64,000 nucleotides of DNA. Source: VRUE01 sp963805455 (GTDB lineage Bacteria > Actinomycetota > Thermoleophilia > Solirubrobacterales > 70-9). Every line of letters starts with the position of its first letter. Position 1 is the first letter of the stretch. Position numbers and translations under genes: made by a program. Where the stretch lies: NCBI GenBank assembly GCA_963805455.1, contig CAWDUJ010000006.1, positions 310,001 to 374,000 on the forward strand, read 5' to 3'. The notes beneath the pieces are model-generated. The model made no database searches. It saw only the letters and a program-made list of their open reading frames with translations, and was not told where the DNA came from. Shown piece after piece: positions 56,568-64,000 of the stretch.

Positions 56568-57369
56568 CTAGCACCTGCCCACTGGCGTCGACCACGGCGC
56601 CGCCCGAGTTCCCCGGGGAGATCGCGGCATCGGTCTGGATCAGGTCAACGAGCGCTCGCGTCTCGGAGGCCGAGCCGGGAATCGAGCGGTGGAGCCCCGA
56701 AACGATGCCGGCGGTGACGGTCTTCTCGAATCCGAGCGGACTGCCGAGGACGACGGCCAGTTCCCCTACCTGGGGGAGCGCCCTGTCAAACTCAGCCGCA
56801 GGCAATCCCTTCCGGTCGACGTGGATCACGGCTAGGTCGGTGTCGGGATCGGTGGCGGTCACATGGCCAGGAGACCCGGCTCCCATCGGCCAGAGCAACC
56901 TCGATCCGGCTGGCGTCCGCAACGACGTGATGGTTGGTCAGGATGATTCCGTCCGAGCGATAGATGACGCCGCTGCCGACGCCCTGACCCGTCCCTGTCC
57001 GCCCATCGCTCTGCTCGGCGAACAGCAGTCACGATTGATGGCTGGACCCGCTGAACGATCTGCGGGATCCGGCTCGACGAGTCGGCCGGCTGCGTGGCGG
57101 CCGGTGAAGCGGTCGCTGATGCGGTCGCTGGCGGCTGCTTGGACGCCGAGCCGCAGGCGCCAAGCGCGGCGGCGAGCGCAATCCCAACCGTCGCCGCGCG
57201 AGCTTTACGTGGCCATGACCACCCTCGACGATGATCCGAAGCGGTCGGTGCCGATGCGTCGCGCTCGGCTGGTTCGCGATATGGATCAGTGTGCATGGTC
57301 GGGTTCCTCCTGGCTCGGACGCGGCTTCTCAGTTGCCAATCGTGGCCGCCCGCGTTCCGCCTGCCCATG

Positions 57370-57790
57370 GAGGAATGTGCCCATCCCGTGACCCGGCTGC
57401 GATTGCAGCCGCGAGAGGCGGAGGCCGAGCGACGCGGCTACCGGGCGATGAACAAGCGGGTCCTGGGCGACAGGTCGACTCGGCGCGTGAAGTCTCAGCC
57501 GCTCAGCGACCTCGACGCCGCACGCTCCTGGACAGCCGAGCGAAAAGACTGCACGGGGAGGATCGGGGTGATCGGCTTCCGTCAGGGCCGCGGCTACGCC
57601 CTGATGCTCGCACCCAGGCATGGATTCTCGGCGGCAAGCGTCAACGACAGCGGCAGGGATCGGTCGCCGAAGGGCGCGGGAAACCTCCGATCGTTTGGGG
57701 CCCGCGCTGGAGGCGGCGGGAATCGACCGCGACCTCAAGCTCTATCCGGAGGCCGGCCACGGACACAGCCGGGGAGCTGGCGCTGAAGCC
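57370..57790 (+). pseudogene. Dienelactone hydrolase-like remnant
   Basis: One frame gives DLDAARSWTAERKDCTGRIGVIGFRQGRGYALMLA and then APRHGFSAASVN, close to the core of dienelactone hydrolase-family proteins. After a shift near 57700 another frame gives PALEAAGIDRDLKLYPEAGHG, the His-containing end. The nucleophile elbow, normally GFCxGGG, reads GFRQGRG, so the catalytic Cys is lost. The N-terminal part is missing or unrecognisable. It is a decayed fragment, lying between the broken htrA and the truncated TetR gene and overlapping the latter's 3' end. Confidence 0.6.
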
Positions 57791-58439
57791 GCTCGTAGAA
57801 CGGCGGCAATCCCTCCGGGACGATCTCAGGCCCGAGCGCCGGCGGAGCGTCGATCTGGTCGGGAAACTCCTCCGTTCCCGCGAGCCGAAGCAGATGCGAG
57901 CCGTCGATATCGACGACGTACAGCGCGACGGGCACGCCGGCGACTCGACGGGCTTCGGCCACGAGCTGATCGGGGACCAGATGCGGGGGCACCTCGTCGA
58001 GAACGCGCGTGACCTCAACTGCCACTGGTCGCTCCCGGCCCAGTTGCCCCGGCATCAGGAATGGCATCGTCGCGACCTTCCCAAACTGACGGGCTGGCTC
58101 GCCTGGTGAGGACTGGGCATCGGATTCCCGTTCAAGCAGGGCACTGCTGAGCGCTTGCCGCGTGGGAAAGTGGCGATAGAGAGTTGAGCGGCCGACTCCT
58201 GCCGCCGCGGCGATCTCGGCCATGCTGACCCGCCGCTCACTCGCGAGAGTCGCGGCCGCTTCGAGAATTCGCTCGCGACGGGCCAGGGCATCCGCGCGCA
58301 GAAACACCGGAGCCTCGGATGCGCGACTGCTCGGCTGTTCCGGCTGGACTGACGGCGCCATCGCAGACGGGACGGTAGCGGTCGGCGACGACGCACGGTA
58401 GCGGTGGACCATCAGGCGGCTTGTCCCAGTTCTGTCCAA
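57735..58439 (-). CDS. TetR-family regulator, probably truncated at its C-terminus
   Basis: A 234-residue protein. An unstructured N-terminal stretch precedes a TetR helix-turn-helix (RILEAAATLASERRVSMAEIAAA then GVGRSTLYRHFPTRQAL). The C-terminal part (VAGVPVALYVVDIDGSHLLRL) looks like the beginning of a GAF-like sensor. It ends abruptly where the antisense dienelactone-hydrolase remnant begins (CVRGRPPDRA), so the sensor is probably cut short by recombination. ATG at 58439 or an internal GTG/ATG (near 58412) may be the start. It is divergent from the PRC-barrel gene with 92 bases between; that gap has GGGAC/GTCCC arms (58476-58492) that could be its operator. Confidence 0.65.
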   Translation of the reverse strand: MDRTGTSRLMVHRYRASSPTATVPSAMAPSVQPEQPSSRASEAPVFLRADALARRERILEAAATLASERRVSMAEIAAAAGVGRSTLYRHFPTRQALSSALLERESDAQSSPGEPARQFGKVATMPFLMPGQLGRERPVAVEVTRVLDEVPPHLVPDQLVAEARRVAGVPVALYVVDIDGSHLLRLAGTEEFPDQIDAPPALGPEIVPEGLPPFYERLQRQLPGCVRGRPPDRA

Positions 58440-58531
58440 CTTGGATGGTTGAAGCGGGGACCAATGGGTACAACAGGGACATCAAACGTCCCAGATAATT
58501 GGGACTCGAAGACTGAGAGAAGGGTGGATGA

Positions 58532-59296
58532 ATGCCGAAGACGACCGAGGCTTACGACTTCCGCGGACGCACACTTGTCGATGGCGACGGAGAGAAGATC
58601 GGAAAGATCGACGAGCTCTATTACGACGCGCAGGGCGGCCAGCCCGAGTGGGCGCTGGTCAATACCGGGCTTTTCGGGACGAAGAAGACCTTCGTGCCGA
58701 TCCGCAGTGCGAGCCCGGCAGGAGAGGAGCTGAAGGTACCTGTCAGCAAGGAGCAGGTGAAGGATGCTCCTCGGATCGACGCCGACCAGGAGCTTTCTGA
58801 GTCCGAGGAGCGCCAGCTGTTTGACCATTACGGCGTCCCGTACACGACCGAGGGCTCCACGACCGCCGCTGGCTCTCCCACCTCACCCGAGCGCGGTGCC
58901 GGCGACGGTACGAGCGGCCCGAATGGCGACGAGGCGATGACGCGCTCGGAGGAGGAGCTTCGTGTCGGCACGGCTGAGCGCGAGCGTGGTCGCGTGCGCC
59001 TGCGCAAGCACGTCGTGACCGAGAACGTCCAGCAGACCGTGCCGGTCCGGCGCGAAGAGGTTCGCATAGAACGCGAGCCGATCACCGGCGAGAACGTCGA
59101 CGATGCGATGTCCGGGCCGGAGATCTCCGAGGACGAGCATGAGGTGGTCCTCCACGAGGAGGAGCCGGTCGTCGAGAAGCGCACGGTCGCCAAGGAGCGC
59201 GTGCGGCTCGGCACCGAGACCCACGAGGACGAGCGCGAGGTCTCTGAAGAGATCCGCAAGGAGCAGATCGACGTTGACGACACCCAGCGCCGCTGA
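58532..59296 (+). CDS. PRC-barrel and DUF2382 (YsnF/AvaK-type) stress protein
   Basis: A 254-residue, acidic, soluble protein. Residues 1-80 are a PRC-barrel (GRTLVDGDGEKIGKIDELYYD, then ALVNTGLFGTKKTFVPI). After a Ser/Gly/Thr linker, residues ~140-250 form a DUF2382 domain with alternating charged strands (RVRLRKHVVTENVQQTVPVRREEVRIEREPI; EEPVVEKRTVAKERVRLGTET). The pair is known from general-stress proteins, but its molecular role is unclear. It heads a run of six plus-strand genes of similar flavour (58532-62686). AGAAGGGTGG lies just before the ATG. Confidence 0.88.
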   Translation: MPKTTEAYDFRGRTLVDGDGEKIGKIDELYYDAQGGQPEWALVNTGLFGTKKTFVPIRSASPAGEELKVPVSKEQVKDAPRIDADQELSESEERQLFDHYGVPYTTEGSTTAAGSPTSPERGAGDGTSGPNGDEAMTRSEEELRVGTAERERGRVRLRKHVVTENVQQTVPVRREEVRIEREPITGENVDDAMSGPEISEDEHEVVLHEEEPVVEKRTVAKERVRLGTETHEDEREVSEEIRKEQIDVDDTQRR

Positions 59297-59355
59297 CCGA
59301 TCGTCTGAGCCCATCGACTTCATCGCTCCCCGATAACCAACAAAGGAAGAACCGT

Positions 59356-59955
59356 ATGCCCGAGGACATAAATCAGCCGTCTCCGCGCCCTGGAGTAGAT
59401 GGAGGCAGTGACGGCGGCACGCAGACGAACGCCGCCGAGATCGCCAGCCAGGCGCAGAACAAAGCCCTGCAGACGGCGGAGCAGGCGCAGGAGAAGCTCC
59501 GTGAGCAGTTGAGCCAGCGTTCCTCACAAGCCGCCGCGAAGATCACCGAGCAGGCCGCGGACGTGCGCTCGGTCAGCGCGGCCCTACGCGACCAGGGAAA
59601 GCACGGACCGGCCAGGGCGGCCGATCGCATCGCCGGATACGCCGAGAACGTCGGCGGCTATCTGCGCGATAAGGACTCAGACCAGCTGCTGGCAGACATG
59701 GAGGACTTTGGGCGTCGTCAGCCATGGGCGATCGCGGCGGGGGGATTGACATTGGGCTTCATCGCCTCGAGGTTCCTGAAAGCGTCGAGCAGCCGGCGCT
59801 ATCAGACGCGCACCGCGGGTGCTCGGCCCGAGCAGATGAACCGGCCACCCTCGCCGTCCCAGGCAACGGGGTCGGAGCTGAGACGCCGCCAGCAGCCCGG
59901 CAAGAACAGGCGCGGTTCCGGCGGTTTAGCGAATGGCCACGCACGATTCAGATAA
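59356..59955 (+). CDS. Helical, single-membrane-pass protein of unknown function
   Basis: A 199-residue protein. Residues 25-110 are a Gln/Ala-rich helical stretch likely to form a coiled coil (AEIASQAQNKALQTAEQAQEK). One hydrophobic helix at about 120-137 (PWAIAAGGLTLGFIASRFL) follows, and then a basic, Pro/Ser/Arg-rich tail. The helix-then-GGLTLGFIASRFLKASS pattern resembles nutrient-deprivation or ElaB/DUF883-like ribosome- or membrane-associated stress proteins, but no firm family was assigned. GGAAG precedes the ATG, and the end overlaps the next gene by 23 bases, so it is in the same operon. Confidence 0.7.
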   Translation: MPEDINQPSPRPGVDGGSDGGTQTNAAEIASQAQNKALQTAEQAQEKLREQLSQRSSQAAAKITEQAADVRSVSAALRDQGKHGPARAADRIAGYAENVGGYLRDKDSDQLLADMEDFGRRQPWAIAAGGLTLGFIASRFLKASSSRRYQTRTAGARPEQMNRPPSPSQATGSELRRRQQPGKNRRGSGGLANGHARFR

Positions 59956-60355
59956 CGGCCTGCGCGAGCAGCCGATGGGCGAGTTGTTCAAGCAGCTCTC
60001 CACCGATGTCTCGGCGCTGGTGCGCCAAGAGCTGCAGCTGGCGCAGGCCGAGATGACCCAGAAGGGAAAGCGGGCCGGGATTGGCGCGGGCATGTTCGGC
60101 GGCGCGGGGATCCTCGCCCTGATCGCGCTGATGAGCTTCACCGCGTGCGTGGTGGCGGCACTGGCCACGGGCATGGACGTGTGGTTGGCAGCGCTGATCG
60201 TGGCCGCCGTGTACGGCGCGTTGGCCGGGGCACTGGCGCTGCTCGCAAAGAACAAGGTCGCGGAGGCAGCTCCTCCGGTGCCCGAACAAACAGTCGAAAG
60301 CGTTAAGGAGGATGTCCAATGGGCCAAGACCCGGATGCCATCAGGCAGGAAATAG
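59933..60355 (+). CDS. Phage-holin-family (DUF1469) membrane protein
   Basis: A 140-residue protein of the actinobacterial holin-like DUF1469 family. It has an amphipathic start (LGELFKQLS-type: PMGELFKQLSTDVSALVRQELQLAQAEM), two membrane hairpin helices (AGMFGGAGILALIALMSFTACVVAAL and WLAALIVAAVYGALAGALALLA) and a charged tail. Despite the name, these are chromosomal envelope proteins with no proven lytic role. It overlaps the preceding gene by 23 and the next by 37 bases, a sign of a tightly coupled operon. Confidence 0.87.
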   Translation: MATHDSDNGLREQPMGELFKQLSTDVSALVRQELQLAQAEMTQKGKRAGIGAGMFGGAGILALIALMSFTACVVAALATGMDVWLAALIVAAVYGALAGALALLAKNKVAEAAPPVPEQTVESVKEDVQWAKTRMPSGRK

Positions 60356-60855
60356 AGCAGACACGCGAGCGGATGGGCGACACAGTCGACGCGCTCGGCT
60401 ACAAGGCGGACGTCCCGGCCCGAGCAAAGGAGTCGATCAGCGACAAGGTCGACACGGTGAAATCAAAGGTCACGGGAATCGGATCCGGAGTCTCAGCGGC
60501 AACACCGCAGCCCCATGATGTGAAGCAGGGCGCCCGGCAGGCGGTGGGCGTCGTGCAGGAGAATCCCATTGGCCTCGCGATCGGCGCGACAGCAGTGGGC
60601 TTTCTTGCCGGCATGCTCATCCCGAGCAGCAGAATCGAGAATGAGCGCATGGGGCCGGTCGCCGACCAGGTCAAGGAGCAGGCCAGACAGACCGGGCAGG
60701 AGGCACTCGAGCACGGCAAGCAAATCGCTCAAGAGACCGCGACCGTCGCCGCGCAGACGGCGCAGGAGAGCGGACAGGCACACGCCCAGGTGATGTCCGA
60801 CAGCGCCAAGCAGTCGGCCGAGCAGGTGCAGCAAACCGTCAAGAGCTCGGGGTGA
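60319..60855 (+). CDS. DUF3618 domain protein
   Basis: A 178-residue protein that begins with the DUF3618 motif (DPDAIRQEIEQTRERMGDTVDALGYKADV). One hydrophobic segment follows at about 95-112 (PIGLAIGATAVGFLAGMLI), and then a Gln/Ala/Glu-rich helix with repeated AxxTAQE-type units that should form a coiled coil. It is often next to DUF1469 holin-like and DUF883-like genes in actinobacteria, as here. The function is unknown; a membrane-tethered scaffold is one guess. Confidence 0.87.
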   Translation: MGQDPDAIRQEIEQTRERMGDTVDALGYKADVPARAKESISDKVDTVKSKVTGIGSGVSAATPQPHDVKQGARQAVGVVQENPIGLAIGATAVGFLAGMLIPSSRIENERMGPVADQVKEQARQTGQEALEHGKQIAQETATVAAQTAQESGQAHAQVMSDSAKQSAEQVQQTVKSSG

Positions 60856-60858
60856 GCC

Positions 60859-61485
60859 GTGGCCACCAGGGAAGTCAATTCAGACATCACCTTCGGCGCC
60901 GTGCGGGCTGATCCCGCACGTGCGCCGGAGTCAGCGCTCTCCAACGGCTCCGTCGAGGCTGAGCGTCAACGCGAGGAGTTCGGCGGCCTCAACTGGGGAG
61001 CGGCCTTCTTCGGTTGGCTAGTGGCGGTCGGCATCGCGGCGATCTTAACCGCGTTCATCAGCGCAGCCGGCGCAGCAATCGGCCTCACCCATCTAAGCTC
61101 CTCAGAGGCGAAGAAGAACGCGGCCACGATCGGCATCGGAGGGGCAATCGCGCTGCTGATCGTGTTACTGCTTGCCTACTACGCAGGTGGATATGTGGCC
61201 GGACGGATGTCGCGCTTCGACGGCGGCCGGCAGGGTTTCGGAGCGTGGCTGATCGGAGTGATCATCACGGTCCTCTTCGGCGCGGCCGGCGCGATCCTCG
61301 GCTCGAAATACAATGTCCTGAGCGCCCTGAACCTGCCGCGCATCCCAGTCCAAGAAGGAACGCTCGCCACGGGCGCCGCGATCACCCTGGCGGCGATCGT
61401 GCTCGGGACCTTGCTTGCGGCGATTCTTGGGGGACGGATCGGACGCCGCTACCACCGCAAAGTCGACCGCGTCGCCGTGACTTAG
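60859..61485 (+). CDS. Four-helix integral membrane protein
   Basis: A 208-residue protein with GTG start 3 bases after the stop of the DUF3618 gene. Four hydrophobic helices are visible: about 50-72 (AAFFGWLVAVGIAAILTAF), 92-110 (IGIGGAIALLIVLLLAYYAG), 126-146 (AWLIGVIITVLFGAAGAIL) and 172-195 (ITLAAIVLGTLLAAILGG). GGYVAGRMSRFDGGRQG lies between helices 2 and 3 and looks conserved. The end is basic. It is the last gene of the overlapping cluster; no family name is assigned. Confidence 0.8.
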   Translation: MATREVNSDITFGAVRADPARAPESALSNGSVEAERQREEFGGLNWGAAFFGWLVAVGIAAILTAFISAAGAAIGLTHLSSSEAKKNAATIGIGGAIALLIVLLLAYYAGGYVAGRMSRFDGGRQGFGAWLIGVIITVLFGAAGAILGSKYNVLSALNLPRIPVQEGTLATGAAITLAAIVLGTLLAAILGGRIGRRYHRKVDRVAVT

Positions 61486-61613
61486 CCGCTCGCGCTCTGC
61501 CGGGGAGCGGAGCCGGTTCTGGCAATCAGCGGCGCGTGGCGAGACCCGCGCGTGCCGTCGCGGTTGATCCGGTAGTCCCAGTATAGAGGGTGATCGCCGG
61601 GGTGTTCCGCGCA

Positions 61614-61631
61614 AGCGGAACGCGAGATCCG
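61614..61631 (+). promoter_or_regulatory. GNRA-type hairpin upstream of the DUF892 gene
   Basis: A perfect 7-bp stem GTTCCGC/GCGGAAC with a GCAA tetraloop, 31 bases before the ATG at 61663. It may end transcription of the upstream operon or control translation. A possible -10 (TATAGA, 61582-61587) lies before it. Confidence 0.35.
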
Positions 61632-61662
61632 TTTCCCAACGATATGACGATGGAGGCAGTTG

Positions 61663-62686
61663 ATGAGCAAGTCAGACCAGAAGGTCGTGCAGTACCTGGG
61701 CGAAGCGCACGCCAGCGAGATCGGCCTGGTGAGCGTTCTGCGGCTCCCAGATCGCGATGACCCCGCGCGGCTCCTACCGCGACGGGCTCGAGAAGCACCT
61801 GGATGAGACCCGCGCGCACGCCCAGCGGATCCAGGAGCGGGTGGGCGAGCTGGAGCAGGGCCGCAACCCGGTGCAGGCGCTTCTCGGCTTCACCGAGTCG
61901 CTCGTAAGTCAGGGGCTTGCTCTGAGCAAGACGCCGTTTGACCTGCTGCGTGGATCGGGTGGTGAGGAGAAGGTGCTCAAGAACGCCAAGGACGCGTGCG
62001 CGACCGAGGCGCTCGAGATCGCGACCTACACGGCCTTGGAGCGCCTTGCGCGCGATGTCGGAGACGAGCACACGGCCAAGCTCGCCGCGTCGATCCGCGG
62101 CGAGGAGGAGCGCATGCTCGAGCGCATCATGCGCGAGATCCCCAAGCTCACCGACGCGGTCGTCGGAGCGGACATCGAGGGTGAGCCCTCCTACGACATC
62201 ACCACGACCGGTGCGGCAGACGCCGCGCGCGGCGTTGCCGGTGAGGTCACGAATATCGCGAGCAAGACACAGACGCGCACCAAGCAAACCGCCCGGCAGG
62301 CGCGCAAAGTCCCCGGCGTCGCACAGGCCGAAGGACAGATCAAAGGCGCAGTCGCCTCCGAGGAAGATCTCGCGATCCCGCGCTATGACTCGCTCACAGC
62401 CCAGGAGATCATCAACAAGCTCCCAGAGCTCTCGCAGATCGACCTTGCCAAGGTCGACTCCTACGAGCGCAAGAACGACAACCGCGCCACAGTCCTGAGC
62501 CGCATCACCGCACTACGGCGCGCGGAGCCCTGGCCCGGGTATGACGAGCTCACCGTCGCCGAGATCGAAGCGGTCCTCGGGGAAGGCGACGAGCAGCGCG
62601 CGAAAGACGTCGTTGCGTACGAGCGCTCCCACAAGAACCGCACCGGCGTACTCAAAAACGCACAGCGCGAGACCGCCAACGCCTGA
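61663..62686 (+). pseudogene. YciE/DUF892 ferritin-like protein with C-terminal repeats, apparently frameshifted
   Basis: The true start appears to be ATG at 61663 behind GGAGG: MSKSDQKVVQYLGEAHASEIGLVSVL runs to about 61742. The reading then has to change frame to reach SQIAMTPRGSYRDGLEKHLDETR, which continues to 62686 (309 residues from the internal ATG at 61757). The core to about residue 165 is a four-helix ferritin-like DUF892 domain. The end carries two related ~45-residue repeats (YDSLTAQEIINKLPELSQIDL and YDELTVAEIEAVLGEGDEQRA, each followed by YER.H/N.NR). The shift removes only the first helix, so a shorter protein from 61757 may still be made. A sequencing error is equally possible. 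Confidence 0.75.
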
Positions 62687-62780
62687 GTCGAGTCCGACGT
62701 GCGTGGACGGAGCCACACAAGCTCCGTCCACGCACCGCCGCGGATGCTCCCCGCATGACGACGCTTGGCGCAGCCTCGAG

Positions 62781-63281
62781 ATGATGCGGATGCTGGCCCC
62801 GGTCTCGATCCAGCAGATACTCGAAGTCGTCGCGGAGTTCGATCATTTCGGCGGGGCAAGCCTCGGCCTAGTTGCATGGGAGCTATGCGTCGATGAGGAG
62901 CTGGTTGCGGCCGCTTGGCAGCAGGCAATCAGTCACGGGTTGATGAGCCCCGCCGGTCGCGACTGGCAGGAGCAGTTGTGGCGGCTCAGTGCCGCAGGCT
63001 GGGCGGCCACTCGAAGGGAGCGCGCCAGCTCCTCAGCCGGGCGGCTCCACGAGCAAGGAACCTGTCGGCTCGGAGCTGGACCCATCGCCCGAAAATCAAG
63101 ATGCCCCACGCAGTCGACAAGACCACTCCCATTGTCGGGCGGAGACTCGGGCTCGCGTCGGCGGCAGCTTTGGTTGGGAGCCCAAGAGCAAGAGACGCAG
63201 TGCGGCCTGACCGGATGCGAACACGACTGCACGTCGTCCCTCCAGCGCTTCGGGACACATAGGAGGCAGCCGCCTCAGTGA
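62781..63281 (+). CDS. Possible small winged-helix-like protein, likely degraded at its end
   Basis: The first ~85 residues look like real coding sequence: MMRMLAPVSIQQILEVVAEFD, then LGLVAWELCVDEELVAAAWQQAISHGL and QLWRLSAAGWAATRRER, the pattern of a small helix-turn-helix with a wing. After about 63044 the composition turns into Ser/Gly/Arg-rich sequence that looks non-coding, so the original stop may have been lost. No clear ribosome-binding site precedes it. The family is not recognised. Confidence 0.35.
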   Translation: MMRMLAPVSIQQILEVVAEFDHFGGASLGLVAWELCVDEELVAAAWQQAISHGLMSPAGRDWQEQLWRLSAAGWAATRRERASSSAGRLHEQGTCRLGAGPIARKSRCPTQSTRPLPLSGGDSGSRRRQLWLGAQEQETQCGLTGCEHDCTSSLQRFGTHRRQPPQ

Positions 63282-63601
63282 ACTCGCCGCGGGCTCTCAA
63301 TGATCCAGCTCGGCGCTGTCGGTTGACCGAGCTGCGACGCAATCGGCGCCAGACCCCCTCCTCCGCCCGGGGGAGCCGCAGTCGCGATGCAGACGGCCGT
63401 CCGCTTGCTCGCCCCCGATGAGCGGGGCGCAAGCAAGCGGATTGGCAAGTCAAAGTAGAAGTCGCAGTCGGGCTCGAGCAGATTGTCGCAACGAGGAGGA
63501 GGAGCACGTCGATCGTCGAGCTGCTGTAAATCCGTAGCCGTCAAGGCGACGGCGTAGGTTCCCTCAAGTCATTGGCAAGACGATTGAAGGAGGCCTACGC
63601 C
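63045..63601. other. Non-coding stretch before the IS256 gene, with one strong hairpin
   Basis: No convincing gene is seen here. A long inverted repeat lies at 63401-63440 (CCGCTTGCT...GCCCC paired with GGGGC...AGCAAGCGG), able to form a hairpin of about 15 pairs with small bulges. GGCGTAGG (63551-63558) and CCTACGCC (63594-63601) form a further inverted pair around the transposase leader. The left end of the IS256-type element should lie in the last 100 bases, but its inverted repeat cannot be confirmed because the right end is outside the window. Confidence 0.4.
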
Positions 63602-64000
63602 GTGAGACGCACCGTACCGCCGTCGGCGGAGATTGAAGCGAGGATCGATGGGATGCTGGCTGGTGGGCTGGCTGCTGAGGATCCGCAGGGCGCGTTGTCG
63701 GAGCTCGCGTCGCTGGGGGCGAAGCTGATCATCCAGCGGGCCGTGGAGGACGAGTTCGACGCGTGGTTGGGTCGCGCGCGTTATGAGCGCAGGCCGGAGG
63801 CGCCGCCGGGGAAGCGCAACGGGTTCCGGCCGCGGAGGGTGCAGAGCGCTGAGGGCGAGGTCGATGTCGAGATCCCGCAGGTGCGGGAGGCTGCTGAGCC
63901 GTTCGTGTCGAGACTGTTCCCGCGCGGGAAGCGCTTTTTGCGGACCGAGCCGTTGAAGGCGATGGTGATCGGCGCGTTCGTGCGCGGGCTGTCGATGCGC
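63602..64000 (+). CDS. IS256-family (Mutator) transposase, 5' part, runs off the window
   Basis: An open frame from GTG at 63602, with AAGGAGG 8 bases upstream, to the last base, 133 residues so far. The sequence AVEDEFDAWLGRARYERRP, PPGKRNGFRPRRVQSAEGEVDVEIPQVRE and the start of a LKAMVIGAFVRGLSMR block match the N-terminal domain of IS256/Mutator transposases (usual form AE..AHLGY...GNxRNG, then the GE....VPRDR motif). The catalytic DDE core lies beyond the window end. Whether the element is intact cannot be judged. Confidence 0.88.
   Translation, partial: MRRTVPPSAEIEARIDGMLAGGLAAEDPQGALSELASLGAKLIIQRAVEDEFDAWLGRARYERRPEAPPGKRNGFRPRRVQSAEGEVDVEIPQVREAAEPFVSRLFPRGKRFLRTEPLKAMVIGAFVRGLSMR

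Larger units (their letters stand above)
54250..57296 (-). pseudogene. Broken HtrA/DegP-like serine protease gene, interrupted by an IS
   Basis: Reading from 57296, the N-terminus has a lipobox-like signal (AAALGAC) and RIPQIVQRVQPSIVTAV. A frameshift near 57033 leads to VGSGVIYRSDGIILTNHHVVADASRIEVALADGSRV (His of the triad), and another near 56872 leads to TATDPDTDLAVIHVD (Asp) and TDAAISPGNSGGAVVD (Ser). The coding then stops in an inserted element (54668-56567). It resumes at GRISVAYVPPQQGAVSVGFAIPA and a PDZ domain (AYLSLQPAQL to GPAAKAGIRPGDVLTAVGG) down to 54250. Removing the insertion and one copy of CTAGC rejoins the frame exactly. The protein would have been an exported quality-control protease; it is no longer functional as a unit. 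Confidence 0.85.

Noticed and set aside
59933..60355. A prophage lysis gene because of the holin-family label
   Set aside because: DUF1469 proteins are chromosomal in actinobacteria and no phage structural, endolysin or integrase gene is nearby.

Overview
The window is about 64 kb of high-GC DNA that reads like a soil actinobacterium, most probably class Thermoleophilia (order Solirubrobacterales). This is an inference from gene content: a KGD-type 2-oxoglutarate dehydrogenase fusion, a sigma factor fused to a zinc anti-sigma domain, secreted proteins of the KCPKGKVRKRGKCV-tail type, dense GC-rich codon use, GTG/TTG starts and actinobacterial SOS-box spacing. No tRNA, rRNA or CRISPR array was seen.

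Region 1 (1-18.4 kb) is ordinary chromosome. It holds the end of a PolX/PHP DNA polymerase, trehalose-phosphatase, a TSUP transporter split into two half-size genes, a PAC2 protein, an AddB/AdnA-like helicase-nuclease, an inositol-phosphatase-family enzyme, a DJ-1/PfpI protein and a basic histone-like protein behind two SOS-box-like sites. These are followed by a sigma/anti-sigma fusion coupled to a secreted protein, a UDP-glucuronate decarboxylase, and the large subunit of methylmalonyl-CoA mutase close to propionyl-CoA carboxylase beta (propionyl-CoA to succinyl-CoA route).

Region 2 (18.6-27.2 kb) has a complete potABDC-type polyamine ABC transporter on the minus strand and an NlpC/P60 wall hydrolase behind a clear ydaO-type c-di-AMP riboswitch. 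A short-chain dehydrogenase and two tandem paralogues that each fuse two TetR repressors complete it.

Region 3 (27.3-44.1 kb) is the most unusual part. Five very large exported proteins (923 to about 1466 residues) lie in one tightly coupled plus-strand operon with the layout A-B-C-D-E. B and D are paralogues (NHL propeller, Fn3-like modules, a CPNA...CRAYEL motif, PD40 propeller). C and E are paralogues (QAGGHP beta-rich proteins). All end in a short Arg/Lys/His-rich tail. An 840-base gap follows, with a good promoter and several strong hairpins that may be a structured RNA.

Region 4 (44.9-52.3 kb) is central metabolism: aconitase, a DUF3817 membrane protein, and a single polypeptide joining a lipoyl domain, E3-binding domain, E2 catalytic core and E1 of 2-oxoglutarate dehydrogenase.

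Region 5 (52.3-64 kb) is accessory. An intact ISL3 element with an 8-bp target duplication sits just upstream of the dehydrogenase gene. Next comes a decayed htrA gene split by a decayed IS1634-like element, then remnants of a dienelactone hydrolase and a truncated TetR-family regulator. A compact set of stress or envelope genes follows (PRC-barrel/DUF2382, a membrane-anchored helical protein, a holin-like DUF1469 protein, DUF3618, a four-helix membrane protein, a frameshifted YciE/DUF892 gene). The window ends inside an IS256-family transposase.
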